NCBI RefSeq assembly: GCF_023702715.1
Contig: NZ_CP098480.1
Coordinates: 1,922,001 to 1,986,000, forward strand
Origin: Acinetobacter sp. C32I
GTDB taxonomy: Bacteria > Pseudomonadota > Gammaproteobacteria > Pseudomonadales > Moraxellaceae
Length of the DNA stretch: 64,000 nt
Direction of reading: 5' to 3'
A model generated the notes under the pieces. That model saw nothing but the letters and a program-made list of their open reading frames with translations, made no database searches and was not told where the DNA came from. The translations under genes and the position numbers were made by a program. The first letter of the stretch is position 1. Every line of letters starts with the position of its first letter. Shown one piece after another: positions 53,066 through 63,544 of the stretch.

Positions 53066-53079
53066 ACATTCTTAAATAA

Positions 53080-53110
53080 AAAAAGCCCAGTCAACGTACT
53101 GGGCTTTTTT
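53080..53110. terminator. Bidirectional terminator
   Basis: AAAAAGCCCAGT and ACTGGGCTTTTTT, 6-base loop, between converging regulator and transporter genes. Confidence 0.85.
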
Positions 53111-53115
53111 ATCTA

Positions 53116-54450
53116 TTAACTGGTGCTTAACACGGGTTTGGCTTTATTGTTCTGACGCATGGCTTTTAAGCTTAGGGCAATGAAAGCAATAAGGGTCGGC
53201 AAGGCCAGCAGATAGAAAATTCCGCCAAGGCTGATCTCATAAGTAAAGATATAAGAACCAAAGAACGCCCCAAAGATAGCGCCGATGCGACCAATGCCAT
53301 GCATCCACGACACCCCAACCGCACGACACTGTGATGGATAAAACAATGCGGCCAAAGGTAATAGAGACGATTGCGCCCCTGTCAGCAATGCCCCAATCAG
53401 GAAAATACTAATGCCAAGTAACAAAATGCTTGAGCTAACAAAGCCCGCAACGATAAACATGATAAATGCTGTCAGGTAAGCATATTTAATCACCTGAGTT
53501 GGATTCAGTTTATCCATATACCAACCCATGATGATGGCACCAATCACCCCACCAAAAGGGAAAATCGCGGCAATTAAACTAAATTGTTGTGTGCTAAAAC
53601 CTGCGGTTTTTAAAATGGTTGGCATCCAGCTGGTTAGCAAATAGAACACCAACAGGCTCATAAAACAGCATAACCATAACATCACTGAACCCCACAGATA
53701 TTTGCCCAAAACTGTTTTAACAGGACTTTCACTGCGATCTACATCAAGGTGTGGCAACTCGATTTTAACGGTGTCGGTAAATGTATGACCTTGAATCTTT
53801 GCCAGAATCTGTTGCGCTTTGGCCTGCTGCTCTCGTTTGATCAGATAAGGCACCGATTCAGGTAGTTTCAGTAATAAAGCCACCACGAGGAACAAAGGAA
53901 TAATACCACCCAAAATCACCACTTTGGCCCACCCGAGATTTTCCAACAAATAGGCAGACAACAAACCACCACAGGAAATCCCTAACATAAACCCACATCC
54001 CGCCAAACCAGTCAGAAAGGCTTTGCGTTTCGCGGGCATATATTCAGAAACAATGGTACTGATGTTTGGCATCGCTGCACCCAAGCCCACACCGGTAATA
54101 AAGCGGTAAATCATCAAGTCCTGCGTGGAAGAAGCAAAACCACACAAGATGGTAAATACGGAAAATAATAAGGTGGTAAACACAATCACCCCTTTACGTC
54201 CAAACCGATCTGCCAATGGCCCTGAAATAATTGCACCGATCGACATCCCCACCAGTGCTGCACTGAGTACGGGTGCCAATTCGGGTTTACTGATGCCCCA
54301 ATCATCCAATAAGGCGGGCGCAATAAAACCAATAATCCCGGTATCTAAACCATCACAAAAAAACACCAAGAAACCCAGTGTAAATACCAGCCATTGCAGC
54401 GGCGATAAACTGTCACGATTGATTACTGTATTAACATCAACTGTCTTCAT
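53116..54450 (-). CDS. MFS aromatic acid transporter (AAHS type)
   Basis: About 444 residues and 12 helices: FFCDGLDTGIIGFIAPALLDDW (AAHS DGxD motif in helix 1), GPLADRFGRKGVIVF and GVGLGAAMPNISTIVSEYMP are typical of BenK/PcaK/MucK-type aromatic acid-proton symporters. ATG 54450 has AGGGAA upstream; the longer frame is not needed. It lies 183 bp after antC in the same direction, so anthranilate or benzoate uptake is likely. Confidence 0.87.
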   Translation of the reverse strand: MKTVDVNTVINRDSLSPLQWLVFTLGFLVFFCDGLDTGIIGFIAPALLDDWGISKPELAPVLSAALVGMSIGAIISGPLADRFGRKGVIVFTTLLFSVFTILCGFASSTQDLMIYRFITGVGLGAAMPNISTIVSEYMPAKRKAFLTGLAGCGFMLGISCGGLLSAYLLENLGWAKVVILGGIIPLFLVVALLLKLPESVPYLIKREQQAKAQQILAKIQGHTFTDTVKIELPHLDVDRSESPVKTVLGKYLWGSVMLWLCCFMSLLVFYLLTSWMPTILKTAGFSTQQFSLIAAIFPFGGVIGAIIMGWYMDKLNPTQVIKYAYLTAFIMFIVAGFVSSSILLLGISIFLIGALLTGAQSSLLPLAALFYPSQCRAVGVSWMHGIGRIGAIFGAFFGSYIFTYEISLGGIFYLLALPTLIAFIALSLKAMRQNNKAKPVLSTS

Positions 54451-54633
54451 CTTTATTCCCTTAAAAGCAAATTCTGTTAAAACTTCTGTTGGTTGAATCA
54501 ATTCAATATCTGCAGTCAATCTCTCCTTCAGAGTCGTCTGATTGCATATATCCAATATTTTTTAATGTTGAGGATGATATTTTTGATGAATGAAAAAAGG
54601 GATGGTCATCACGATGTTCCATCCCTTTATCCA

Positions 54634-55677
54634 TTAAGCCTCGAGTGCAATACGTGCACTATTGCTTTGTAAAAACTTCTCACTATAGAGACGGTAATTC
54701 GTTAATGCTTGCTCATCCAGCCAACTTTTGACCGCTTCGATCATCGGCGGTGGCCCGCATAAATACATATCAAAGGCTTGTTCCGCCAGTTGCTCCCGAT
54801 TCAGATGCTGATGGATATAACCTGTTTTTCCTGTCCAAGTCTCTGAAGATTGGGTGACGATGGGTTGATAGTTAAAATTCGGCATTCGTTCTGCATAGGC
54901 CAGTAAACGTGACTGTTCGCATAAGTCGGTTGCCTGATTGACGCCGTAATACAACTGAATCGCAGGTGCATCGGCTTGCTCGGCAATATTGTCCAGCATG
55001 CCTAAAAAAGCGGATAGACCTGTGCCACCTGCAATAAACACCAGAGGTCGTTGCACTTCACGCAAATAGAAACTACCCAAAGGTGCTTCCATCATGATGG
55101 TCTGACCGACTTGGCAGCGTTCACGTAAATAATTACTCATCACCCCATCAGGCAATAAACGAATTAAAAATTGCAGTTGATTGTCAGGATTAGGCCGATT
55201 GGCAAAGGAATAAGAACGCCAATCCTCTGTTTCAGGAATCTGCAAACGCGCATATTGACCCGGCAGAAACTCAAGTTGCTTGGTATATGAACTGGCATCG
55301 ACATGCAAGATGGCGGTAGTCTCAGACACCAGTTCAACCTTGGTCACTTTGCTGGCAATTTTTAAGGTTTCACCTGCATGGCACATCTCGGAGCTATGAT
55401 CAAAATAAAAGGCAGCATTGGATTTGACTCGTGTTTGGCAGGCCAGCATTTTACGCTCAGCCAAATCACGCTCGCTCAAGGCATCTTCATCCACATATTC
55501 CTGTTCATAGCTGCCAGTTTCACATTGGCCCTGACAGGTCCCGCACACGCCTTCACGACAATCCAAGGGTAGGTTGATGCCCTGGCGAATTGCAGCATTG
55601 AGCAGTAACTCATCCTCTTGAACTGAAATAAAAAAGGTTTTTCCATCGGCAAAATTAAGCGCAACTGAATGTCCCAT
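54634..55677 (-). CDS. antC: Anthranilate 1,2-dioxygenase reductase
   Basis: About 347 residues: an N-terminal plant-type 2Fe-2S ferredoxin (CREGVCGTCQGQC and a fourth Cys in MLACQTR), a flavin-binding barrel (RSYSFANRP) and an NAD domain (GGTGLSAFLGML, CGPPPMIEAVK). It passes electrons from NADH to the oxygenase. Start at the second ATG of an ATG-ATG pair, where AGGGAG is better spaced. Follows antB by 9 bases; sequence reads close to AntC of A. baylyi as I recall it. Confidence 0.92.
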   Translation of the reverse strand: MGHSVALNFADGKTFFISVQEDELLLNAAIRQGINLPLDCREGVCGTCQGQCETGSYEQEYVDEDALSERDLAERKMLACQTRVKSNAAFYFDHSSEMCHAGETLKIASKVTKVELVSETTAILHVDASSYTKQLEFLPGQYARLQIPETEDWRSYSFANRPNPDNQLQFLIRLLPDGVMSNYLRERCQVGQTIMMEAPLGSFYLREVQRPLVFIAGGTGLSAFLGMLDNIAEQADAPAIQLYYGVNQATDLCEQSRLLAYAERMPNFNYQPIVTQSSETWTGKTGYIHQHLNREQLAEQAFDMYLCGPPPMIEAVKSWLDEQALTNYRLYSEKFLQSNSARIALEA

Positions 55678-55689
55678 CATGAAGCTCCC

Positions 55690-56181
55690 TTAAACATGAT
55701 AAAAATCTAAGACCGAATCAATTTTGTCATTCAGCAAAATCGTGTGCTGACGGCGAATACGGAATCCTTCCGCTGTGGGTCTTAACAGATAAGTGGCATG
55801 TCCATAGAAACAACCTTCCAGACCTTGACGGTTATATAAAGTGCTCCATCCGACTTTGGCTTCAATCAAACCCTCTGGCAGGGTTTTGACCTGTACATTT
55901 TGAATACTGTGCTGCGTGCGTGGTAAGGGTGTGGCTGATGCCGCTTTGCCGGTACGGATACGAAACACGCGATCCTCAAGTCCTGAGCGATCTGCATAAT
56001 AAATATAAGACAAGCCCTGATTTGGATCTTCGACATAACGATGATCATCAATCCATTGTGGAATGTGATATTCGCTATCTTCATCATACAGTTCCAGATA
56101 GGCATCCCAATCATAGCGATCGCACAACTCAGACTTCTGATATAAAAATTGTGAAACAGCAAAATGTAATTCAGCAGTCAT
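55690..56181 (-). CDS. antB: Anthranilate 1,2-dioxygenase small subunit
   Basis: A 163-residue protein of the ring-hydroxylating dioxygenase beta family (NTF2-like fold): LCDRYDWDAYLELYDEDSEY, PRTQHSIQNV and the C-terminal FRIRRQHTILLNDKID. It has a structural role in the oxygenase with AntA. It lies 3 bases after antA, before antC. Confidence 0.93.
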   Translation of the reverse strand: MTAELHFAVSQFLYQKSELCDRYDWDAYLELYDEDSEYHIPQWIDDHRYVEDPNQGLSYIYYADRSGLEDRVFRIRTGKAASATPLPRTQHSIQNVQVKTLPEGLIEAKVGWSTLYNRQGLEGCFYGHATYLLRPTAEGFRIRRQHTILLNDKIDSVLDFYHV

Positions 56182-56184
56182 GGC

Positions 56185-57600
56185 TTAGACCTCCTCTGTC
56201 ACAGTATCTAACTGGTAGGTAATATCCTGCATTTTTAAGGCCTTGCGATTTAAACCCTCCAGCATTAAACGCTGCCATTGACCGTGCTGATTGACATATA
56301 GGCCTTCATGCGTCAGTTCACGGCCCGTGATCACAGGTTGAATCCCGAGATCCTGTGCATTCTGCGTCAGCTCATAACACCATTTATGCTGTCCACGGGA
56401 AATATCACTCCAACGCTCCAAACGTGCTTGGAAGCCTTTTTGCTGTTCACGGAACTCCACTAGATCATCAGGCGTACCTAAGCCAGAGACATTGAAAAAA
56501 TCTTCAAACTGGCGAATGCGGTTACGACGTGCCTCAGTCGACTCACCTTTTACCGCCAGACATTGGCTAATCACTTCGGTTTTATTCCACGCCACTGGAC
56601 GCACAATCCGCAATTGAGAACTGATCTGATCCATAAAGAATAAGCTTGGATATAGGTTTAGGTTTCTGAGCCGATGCATCGCCCATTCAGCACGCTTAGC
56701 ACCATATTTTTCCACCAGATATGGCATCACCGTGTCATAGCCAGGACGCACCGCTGGATTTGGCATGTCACTGAATAAAACACTGTGACCGTTTTTAAAA
56801 CTGAACCAGCCATCATCGGTTTGGTTATCGCCTGCACCTAATTTGCTGTAATCCAAGGTATCCAGATCATCGCCTTTGGCGGCATTGACCTGTTGGCGAT
56901 GTTGTACAGTTGAGACATAGTTATAGTGCACAGTACTGACGTGATAGCCATCCAGACCATTTTCATTTTGCAGTTTCCAGTTTCCTGCAAAGGTATAGGC
57001 AGACTTGCCTTGCAGGACTTCCAGCTCACCTGTTGGCGACTGTTCCACCATTAAATCGAGGAATACTTTGGCATCACCCAAAAAGTCTTCAAGGCGATCC
57101 GTTGCCTGTGTATCCAGACTGACAAAAACAAAACCACGATAACTGGCAATACGTCCTTGTTTGAGACCACGACTCGACTTGTCAAAATCTTCACAATATT
57201 CGGCAGGCGCTTTGACTTTGACCAGACGACCATCTGATTTATAGCACCACGCATGGAACGGACAGGTAAAGGTGGATTGATTGCCTTTGGCCACACGGGT
57301 TAAGGTGGCGCCACGATGCTCACAGGCATTGACCATGGCATGCAGTTGACCTTGGCCATCACGGCTAATAATCAACGGTTGACGTCCAATCTGAACAGTT
57401 AAAAAATCATGATTATTGGGAATTTCACTTTCGTGACAGGCGTAGATCCAGACTTTTTCAAAGATCAATTCCATTTCCAAATCGAAAAGCTCAGCCTCTG
57501 TGAACATCTCGCGTGCGATACGAAATACGCCATCGTTCGGGCGAAAATCCAAACATCCTGTGATGAAATCTTGCCATTCTGCAATATTACGTGGAGCCAT
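56185..57600 (-). CDS. antA: Anthranilate 1,2-dioxygenase large subunit
   Basis: About 471 residues: a Rieske 2Fe-2S site (CEHRGATL and CPFHAWCY) and the mononuclear iron motif NENGLDGYHVSTVHYNY (Asp-x2-His-x4-His). Long stretches match my recollection of A. baylyi AntA and not BenA, so the substrate is anthranilate, converted to catechol with loss of CO2 and ammonia. GGAGGAG lies upstream of ATG 57600. First gene of antABC, a route from tryptophan breakdown to the beta-ketoadipate pathway. Confidence 0.94.
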   Translation of the reverse strand: MAPRNIAEWQDFITGCLDFRPNDGVFRIAREMFTEAELFDLEMELIFEKVWIYACHESEIPNNHDFLTVQIGRQPLIISRDGQGQLHAMVNACEHRGATLTRVAKGNQSTFTCPFHAWCYKSDGRLVKVKAPAEYCEDFDKSSRGLKQGRIASYRGFVFVSLDTQATDRLEDFLGDAKVFLDLMVEQSPTGELEVLQGKSAYTFAGNWKLQNENGLDGYHVSTVHYNYVSTVQHRQQVNAAKGDDLDTLDYSKLGAGDNQTDDGWFSFKNGHSVLFSDMPNPAVRPGYDTVMPYLVEKYGAKRAEWAMHRLRNLNLYPSLFFMDQISSQLRIVRPVAWNKTEVISQCLAVKGESTEARRNRIRQFEDFFNVSGLGTPDDLVEFREQQKGFQARLERWSDISRGQHKWCYELTQNAQDLGIQPVITGRELTHEGLYVNQHGQWQRLMLEGLNRKALKMQDITYQLDTVTEEV

Positions 57601-57659
57601 TTTTATCTCCTCCAATCCATAAAAACCTTTTCATGATTGAAGCTTGATTTATGGCTGGA

Positions 57660-57689
57660 CTCTATCCACTTTTTCCAGATCTCTATCCA
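57660..57689 (-). promoter_or_regulatory. Direct repeat upstream of antA
   Basis: TGGATAGAG (minus strand) occurs twice, 21 bp start to start (57660-57668 and 57681-57689 on the plus strand as CTCTATCCA), 60-89 bp before the antA ATG. Each contains GGATA, like the GGNTA part of XylS-type sites. Likely the AraC-family activator site. Confidence 0.5.
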
Positions 57690-57803
57690 GTTTGAGAATT
57701 ATTTTAGGATCGCACTATTGCTAGATAATGAAACCAATTGAGGTGGAAATATTCGCCCCCCCCAACCAGACACATCGAATCATATTTTAGGGAAGATAGG
57801 CTG

Positions 57804-58601
57804 TTAATTTTTAATCGCCCGTGTTGCCAAAAAGGTTGGCATAAATTGATCCACTAAAAAACGTGGTTGTGGTTGATCATCTTCATAAAAGCTTTGAATG
57901 AGAAAACCAGCAGCCAGTTGCCCCTGAATTAAATCCGTGAGGCTATGTCCAAACACCACCGCCTCACCTGCTTGCAGTTTGGCATTGAGCGCATCTGCAC
58001 CCAGATCTTGAAGATCGGAATAAGGTAATCTATAAATCGGGTGAATCAGCCCCTGTTTGGCATATTCAGGATTACGATCTGCAATAAAAACCACAGGATT
58101 ATAAAAACTGGCGATCAAAACCCCTTGCGGTTTGAGTACCCGATAGCATTCCCGCCATACCGCTACAACATCGGCAACATACAGGTTTGAAATCGGTTGC
58201 ATGATCAAATCAAATTCAGCATCCTGAAATGCATGCAAATCACACATATCTCCCTGCACGGTCTTGAGCTGAAGCCCTTCGCGTTCCGCAACCATTCGGT
58301 CTTGCTGTAATTGTTGATCAGAAATATCAAAGACCGTAACATTCGCGCCCGCAGCCGCCAGCACAGGTGCTTGTTGACCACCTGCAGAGGCTAAGCACAG
58401 AATGTTTTTTCCGACAATATCGCCGAGCCATGCTTTGGATAATGGTCTTGGCGTGATATGTACCTCCCAATCTCCATGACGAACTGCGCGAATTAGTTCA
58501 TGACTGACAGGACGTGACCAAGCTTGCTGTTCTTGCGCCTGCTTATCCCAAGCTGCACGATTATGGCTGAGAAAATCGAAATGATGGATTGCTTTTGCCA
58601 C
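57804..58601 (-). CDS. Class I SAM-dependent methyltransferase
   Basis: A 265-residue protein: LCLASAGGQQAPVLAAAGANVTVFDIS is the SAM-binding motif I, GDMCDLHAF motif II region, and CYRVLKPQGVLIASF the post-motif block. UbiE/YafE-like. It starts at GTG 58601 with GGGAGC upstream. The monocistronic position between antABC and a thioesterase gives no clue to the substrate. Confidence 0.85.
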   Translation of the reverse strand: MAKAIHHFDFLSHNRAAWDKQAQEQQAWSRPVSHELIRAVRHGDWEVHITPRPLSKAWLGDIVGKNILCLASAGGQQAPVLAAAGANVTVFDISDQQLQQDRMVAEREGLQLKTVQGDMCDLHAFQDAEFDLIMQPISNLYVADVVAVWRECYRVLKPQGVLIASFYNPVVFIADRNPEYAKQGLIHPIYRLPYSDLQDLGADALNAKLQAGEAVVFGHSLTDLIQGQLAAGFLIQSFYEDDQPQPRFLVDQFMPTFLATRAIKN

Positions 58602-58727
58602 AATGAAGCTCCCTTTTCAGACACTTAAATCGTTCAAAATAGGAATACGATATCGACGCGAAAAAAGGAAGCGGTGTTCAGGACAGAAACTACTGCCTAA
58701 AAGACAGCAGAGCTTGTGCCATCTAAA

Positions 58728-59225
58728 TTAATAGGCATACGAGGCAATTGCGGTTGCAATCGCTTTACCTTCATCATTGACCATGGTCATACGCATGGTG
58801 CAACCTTTACGACCTAGACGTAAGGTTTCAGCACGGGCAATAAAATGTTTGCCACGTCCTGGTGCCAGATAATCCACCCGCATATCCACCGTGGCTAAAC
58901 GCGATACTTTTTTGATGGTATCGGGTAAATCTTCTGGTGTGGCACGGCGATAAAGCTGCTCCATCGCAACCACCCCACCAATACTGTCCAGAATCGTCGC
59001 AGCAACGCCACCATGTAAAATCTGAAATGCAACATTCCCCACCAGTTCTGGCTGCATCTCAAAATATGCTTCAATCTGATCATCCACCACTCGCATGACC
59101 ATTCCACTGTATTTAAAAAATGGACAGGCATTAAATGCCTTACACAGCTGTTTCAAGACCACTTGGTGATCTGCCTTGGCACCTAGCTGAATATTCCCAG
59201 TCCAGTTTTTCTTTACATCATTCAT
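58728..59225 (-). CDS. PaaI/hotdog-fold thioesterase
   Basis: A 165-residue hotdog protein with HGGVAATILDSIGG (about residues 72-85, catalytic and CoA region) followed by VDMRVDYLAPGRGKHFIARAETLRLGRKGCTM. It probably hydrolyses an acyl-CoA thioester. A single gene, with hemB divergent 170 bp away. Confidence 0.87.
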   Translation of the reverse strand: MNDVKKNWTGNIQLGAKADHQVVLKQLCKAFNACPFFKYSGMVMRVVDDQIEAYFEMQPELVGNVAFQILHGGVAATILDSIGGVVAMEQLYRRATPEDLPDTIKKVSRLATVDMRVDYLAPGRGKHFIARAETLRLGRKGCTMRMTMVNDEGKAIATAIASYAY

Positions 59226-59350
59226 ACGCGGCCTACACTCAATGGAAAGAATAACTTTCCATTATTTTGCACAAATCTAAAAATATGGGGCTACAATAGC
59301 GGGGTTCTGTAATTGGGTAACAGCGCTAAGCTCTCCCTAGCCTGACTTAA

Positions 59351-60409
<1,059 letters not shown>

Positions 60410-60452
60410 TTTCCTTTTATTTAGAATGTTCTAAAATTTGATACGCGGAAAC

Positions 60453-60584
60453 GTCATCTGCAACCTGCACAGTGCTAACAAGATATAAGATATTGGACTT
60501 ATAGCTGGATGCATAAAGCTGAAAAAATTGAACAGGTTTTGCAGATGACAATGCCTTTGCTTACTTTGGGCAAAACCAAAGTAA
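60453..60584. repeat. Nested inverted repeats after hemB
   Basis: GTCATCTGCAACCTG (60453-60467) pairs with CAGGTTTTGCAGATGAC (60533-60549), and TTACTTTGG (60561-60569) with CCAAAGTAA (60576-60584). The second has the look of dispersed palindromes in gammaproteobacterial intergenic regions. No T run. Probably a repeat element; copy number unknown. Confidence 0.45.
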
Positions 60585-60709
60585 GTCCAGCTGAAAGCTA
60601 ATCCTAAAATAGATTGAGAACTCGGCAAGACTCCGCCGCGTATTTATTCTGAGTAATTTAAATCAAATTTGGGTGCTCACCCCAATTAAGCAAATAAAAC
60701 TGGTTTAAC

Positions 60710-61831
60710 ATGCATATTGCCATCATTGGTGCGGGTATTAGTGGCTTAATGTCAGCATTGGAACTTGCTGAACAAGGCTGCTCTGTCGATATTTTTGATC
60801 AACAGCTTGCTGGTCAAGCAGCCTCATGGGCGGGTGGAGGTATCCTTTCCCCCATGTATCCTTGGCGTTATGCACCCGAAGTGAATCAGTTAGCCCAATA
60901 CGGTAAACCGCTCTATCAAACATGGAATGAAAAATTGCTGCCCATCACTGGCATTGATTTTCAAATCCACGATACAGGTATGCTGATTTTCGATCAGGAC
61001 GATTTCGAAGTTGGTTTGAATTATGCCACGCGACATCAAGAGCCGATGCAACACTGTGAACTGCTTGATCGTACTCAACTCCAGCAAGTTAACGCTCATA
61101 TTTCAGCACAATTCCAACAAGCTATTTATTTCCCACAACTCTCGAATGTCCGCAATCCACGCTTATTACAATCATTAATTTGCTATTTAAAACAGCACCC
61201 TGCGGTACGTTTTTTTGAACAGTGCCCTGTGGAAAAATTAATGATTCAAAATAAAAAAGTTCAAGGGATTGAAACGGAAGATGGTCAGAAATTTAGCGCA
61301 GATCATGTCGTGATTACGTCTGGGGCATGGAGTCAGCAATGGGCCGAGCAAACCCAACGCAATATCCCCGTGCATCCCGTACAAGGACAAATGCTGTTAT
61401 TTAAAACCCCTGAAAACTGGCTTCCAACCATGTGCATGAATCGGGTGATGTATCTGATTCCACGTCAAGATGGTCACATCGTCTGTGGTTCCAGTATGGC
61501 AGAGACTGGTTTTAGCACTGCCGTAGATGAACATACTCAACAGGATATTCTCACTGCCTGTTTAGAGATGGTGCCTGAATTAGCGCAATTTCCAATTGTA
61601 AAACGCTGGGCAGGTTTACGTCCAAGTTCTCCACAGGGCATTCCCTATATCGGCGCAATGCCTGAACTGGAAAATCTTTGGACCAATTTTGGACATTTCC
61701 GCAATGGTCTATGCATGGGCGCTGGTTCAGCATGTCTGCTGCGTCAGCTGATATTAGGGCAAGAGACACTGGTTGATCCGAATGCTTATTCACCGCTGCG
61801 CTTAAAGCGACAGGATTTAATTTCTTGCTAA
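60710..61831 (+). CDS. thiO: FAD-dependent glycine oxidase ThiO
   Basis: A 373-residue D-amino-acid-oxidase-fold protein: IAIIGAGISGLMSALELAEQG (FAD fold), QAASWAGGGILSPMYPW, typical of ThiO, VVITSGAWSQQW, RQDGHIVCGSSMAETGF and RPSSPQGIPYIG near the end. ThiO makes iminoglycine for the thiazole half of thiamine. The substrate could also be another small amine acid. Overlaps the converging epimerase gene by 15 bases. Confidence 0.85.
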   Translation: MHIAIIGAGISGLMSALELAEQGCSVDIFDQQLAGQAASWAGGGILSPMYPWRYAPEVNQLAQYGKPLYQTWNEKLLPITGIDFQIHDTGMLIFDQDDFEVGLNYATRHQEPMQHCELLDRTQLQQVNAHISAQFQQAIYFPQLSNVRNPRLLQSLICYLKQHPAVRFFEQCPVEKLMIQNKKVQGIETEDGQKFSADHVVITSGAWSQQWAEQTQRNIPVHPVQGQMLLFKTPENWLPTMCMNRVMYLIPRQDGHIVCGSSMAETGFSTAVDEHTQQDILTACLEMVPELAQFPIVKRWAGLRPSSPQGIPYIGAMPELENLWTNFGHFRNGLCMGAGSACLLRQLILGQETLVDPNAYSPLRLKRQDLISC

Positions 61832-62722
61832 AATTGCAGTTAATGCCACATTTAAATCTGGATATTGAAATTGAAAACCCTGTTCCAGCAAGGCCTTGGG
61901 CGCCACATATTGGCCATTTAAAATAAGCTGCGCTTGCTCGCCAAGCATCGATATAAATACACACTTAGGCATTCGCATAAAAGGTTTGCGCTTTAAAATG
62001 TGGGCAGCCGTTTGAGCAAATTGTTGTTGATTGATTTGTTCAGGTGCGACAAGGTTATACACCTTTTGACTGTGATTGGATTGCAATAGAAAAACCATAG
62101 CATTTAGTACATCTTGGATATGAACCCACACGATCGGTTGTCGTCCCGAACCAATTTTTGCAACCGCATTCAATCGAATCGGTAACAGCATTTGTGGCAA
62201 AATCCCGCCCTGCCCAAAAACCACACCTAAACGAATGATTTTGGTATTTTGTTGGCTAAATTTTAAAGCGGCTTGTTCCCACTTCTGGCAAAGTTCAGAC
62301 ATAAAAATCGCTTGCGGTGCTGTATTTTCATCACAAACAAGCTTCCATTGTTCTTGTGGATCAATACCGTAATAACCAATCGCAGAACCAGAAATAATAC
62401 ATTTCGGAAAAATTTTCCGTTGTTCCAACCATTGATACAGTTGCTCTGTCACCTCAACACGGCTATGTATTAATTGCTGTTTACGTTGTTCCGTCCAGCG
62501 TTTTGCACCAATATTTTCACCAGCCAGATTAATCACATAATCAATCTGTTGCGTTTCAATTTGATCAAAATCACTCACCCAACGTAGCGCTGAATGCTGA
62601 GAAACTCGATTTGGCTGTCGGGTCAGTGCAATAATTTGATATTGTCGTTCCAATAAAAAAGGCAACAAATGAGAACCAATAAATCCACTTGCGCCTGTGA
62701 TTAAAACCGTCTGTTTTTGCAT
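61817..62722 (-). CDS. TIGR01777 family epimerase (YfcH-like)
   Basis: About 301 residues: ITGASGFIGSHLLPFLL (NAD(P) fold), VINLAGENIGAKRWTEQRKQQL (family signature), SGSAIGYYG and a C-terminal DUF1731 domain (LLEQGFQFQYPDLNVAL). An extended SDR of unclear substrate, often near housekeeping genes. ATG 62722 chosen, with GAGG upstream. Confidence 0.88.
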   Translation of the reverse strand: MQKQTVLITGASGFIGSHLLPFLLERQYQIIALTRQPNRVSQHSALRWVSDFDQIETQQIDYVINLAGENIGAKRWTEQRKQQLIHSRVEVTEQLYQWLEQRKIFPKCIISGSAIGYYGIDPQEQWKLVCDENTAPQAIFMSELCQKWEQAALKFSQQNTKIIRLGVVFGQGGILPQMLLPIRLNAVAKIGSGRQPIVWVHIQDVLNAMVFLLQSNHSQKVYNLVAPEQINQQQFAQTAAHILKRKPFMRMPKCVFISMLGEQAQLILNGQYVAPKALLEQGFQFQYPDLNVALTAILARN

Positions 62723-62807
62723 CGCACCCTCATCCTGCATGATATTGATCAGCTCGATATCTCAGTCTTAGCAGAATGAAAGTGAATTACAAGTGAACTT
62801 TGTTCAA

Positions 62808-63254
62808 CTAGTTGAACATTTTATTGGCCATTCGCTGTGCTTGCGGTCCATAAAACCAATAGGTAATTAAGAATAACGGTACAGCAATCACAAACCACAT
62901 CGCCAATACCGTCAGCAAAAATTGGGGCTGTTTCAGATAGAGTAAAAAGTTCTGCCAAACTTCGGGATCTTTCCGTGCAAAAATAAACAGACCGAGAAGT
63001 AAGCCACATGCGTTATAGCCCCAAAAGATCAGACTAAAGCCGATACTTAAACGTTTCCGTTCCTGTGGCGTCGGTGCACGGCGTTGTTGCTTGAGAAATT
63101 TGAATAAAATAACAATGATCGCAATTAAATAAGGAACCGCAGTCAACACGCCACCAATACTATTGGGTAAAATAGCGGCCAGTACACCTGCCAACAATGT
63201 TGCAGTAAAACAAATTATAAAAAACCAGAGATAGTACAAACGCAATGAAATCAT
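62808..63254 (-). CDS. Small four-helix membrane protein, Acinetobacter-type
   Basis: A 148-residue protein with four hydrophobic segments (about 8-30, 37-52, 73-92, 113-135) and a basic cytosolic loop (KFLKQQRRAPTPQERKRL), ending FYGPQAQRMANKMF. It reminds me of the ABZJ_00895 family of Acinetobacter, but that is from memory. Function unknown. It is a separate unit. Confidence 0.7.
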   Translation of the reverse strand: MISLRLYYLWFFIICFTATLLAGVLAAILPNSIGGVLTAVPYLIAIIVILFKFLKQQRRAPTPQERKRLSIGFSLIFWGYNACGLLLGLFIFARKDPEVWQNFLLYLKQPQFLLTVLAMWFVIAVPLFLITYWFYGPQAQRMANKMFN

Positions 63255-63362
63255 AAAGATAAACCTAATTAGACTGGCTTTAGAAAATAATTATAAATTT
63301 TTTTCACTTTTTTTTCATTTTTATGTCAACCAATCCTCAACCAGTAGCGTTATATAAGGTAC

Positions 63363-63520
63363 AAGGTCGCAGCAACCGATTGTACATTGCACGGCATCCG
63401 CAATGTTTTCGGTGACCTTTCATTATGACTCTCCATCTTTAACAATGGTTGTGTTAGCAGCCAGAACCATTGAAAAAGATTTTGACCGACGATTTATCAT
63501 CACTCGAATCGTCGGTTTTT
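63363..63520 (+). ncRNA. Candidate structured intergenic RNA with terminator
   Basis: Three successive hairpins: (1) 63364-63418, GGTC and ACCGA on the left pairing with TCGGT and GACC on the right, with an inner ACATTGC/GCAATGT stem; (2) 63443-63472, CAATGGTT/AACCATTG; (3) 63485-63516, ACCGACGATT/AATCGTCGGT followed by TTTTT, a good terminator. TATATAAGG at 63351 could be a -10 box. A 30-codon frame from ATG 63323 spans hairpin 1 but has no ribosome site. The terminator is on the plus strand, where no protein gene needs it, which favours a small RNA. Confidence 0.5.
63485..63520 (+). terminator. Terminator of the candidate RNA
   Basis: ACCGACGATT and AATCGTCGGT, 12-base loop, followed by T5. 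It points away from the converging GNAT gene. Confidence 0.75.
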
Positions 63521-63544
63521 ATTTGCCTGACATTTGTATTTTAA

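Noticed and set aside
63323..63415. 30-codon frame MSTNPQPVALYKVQGR as a small protein
   Set aside because: No ribosome site, and the region is better explained by strong RNA stems and a terminator.
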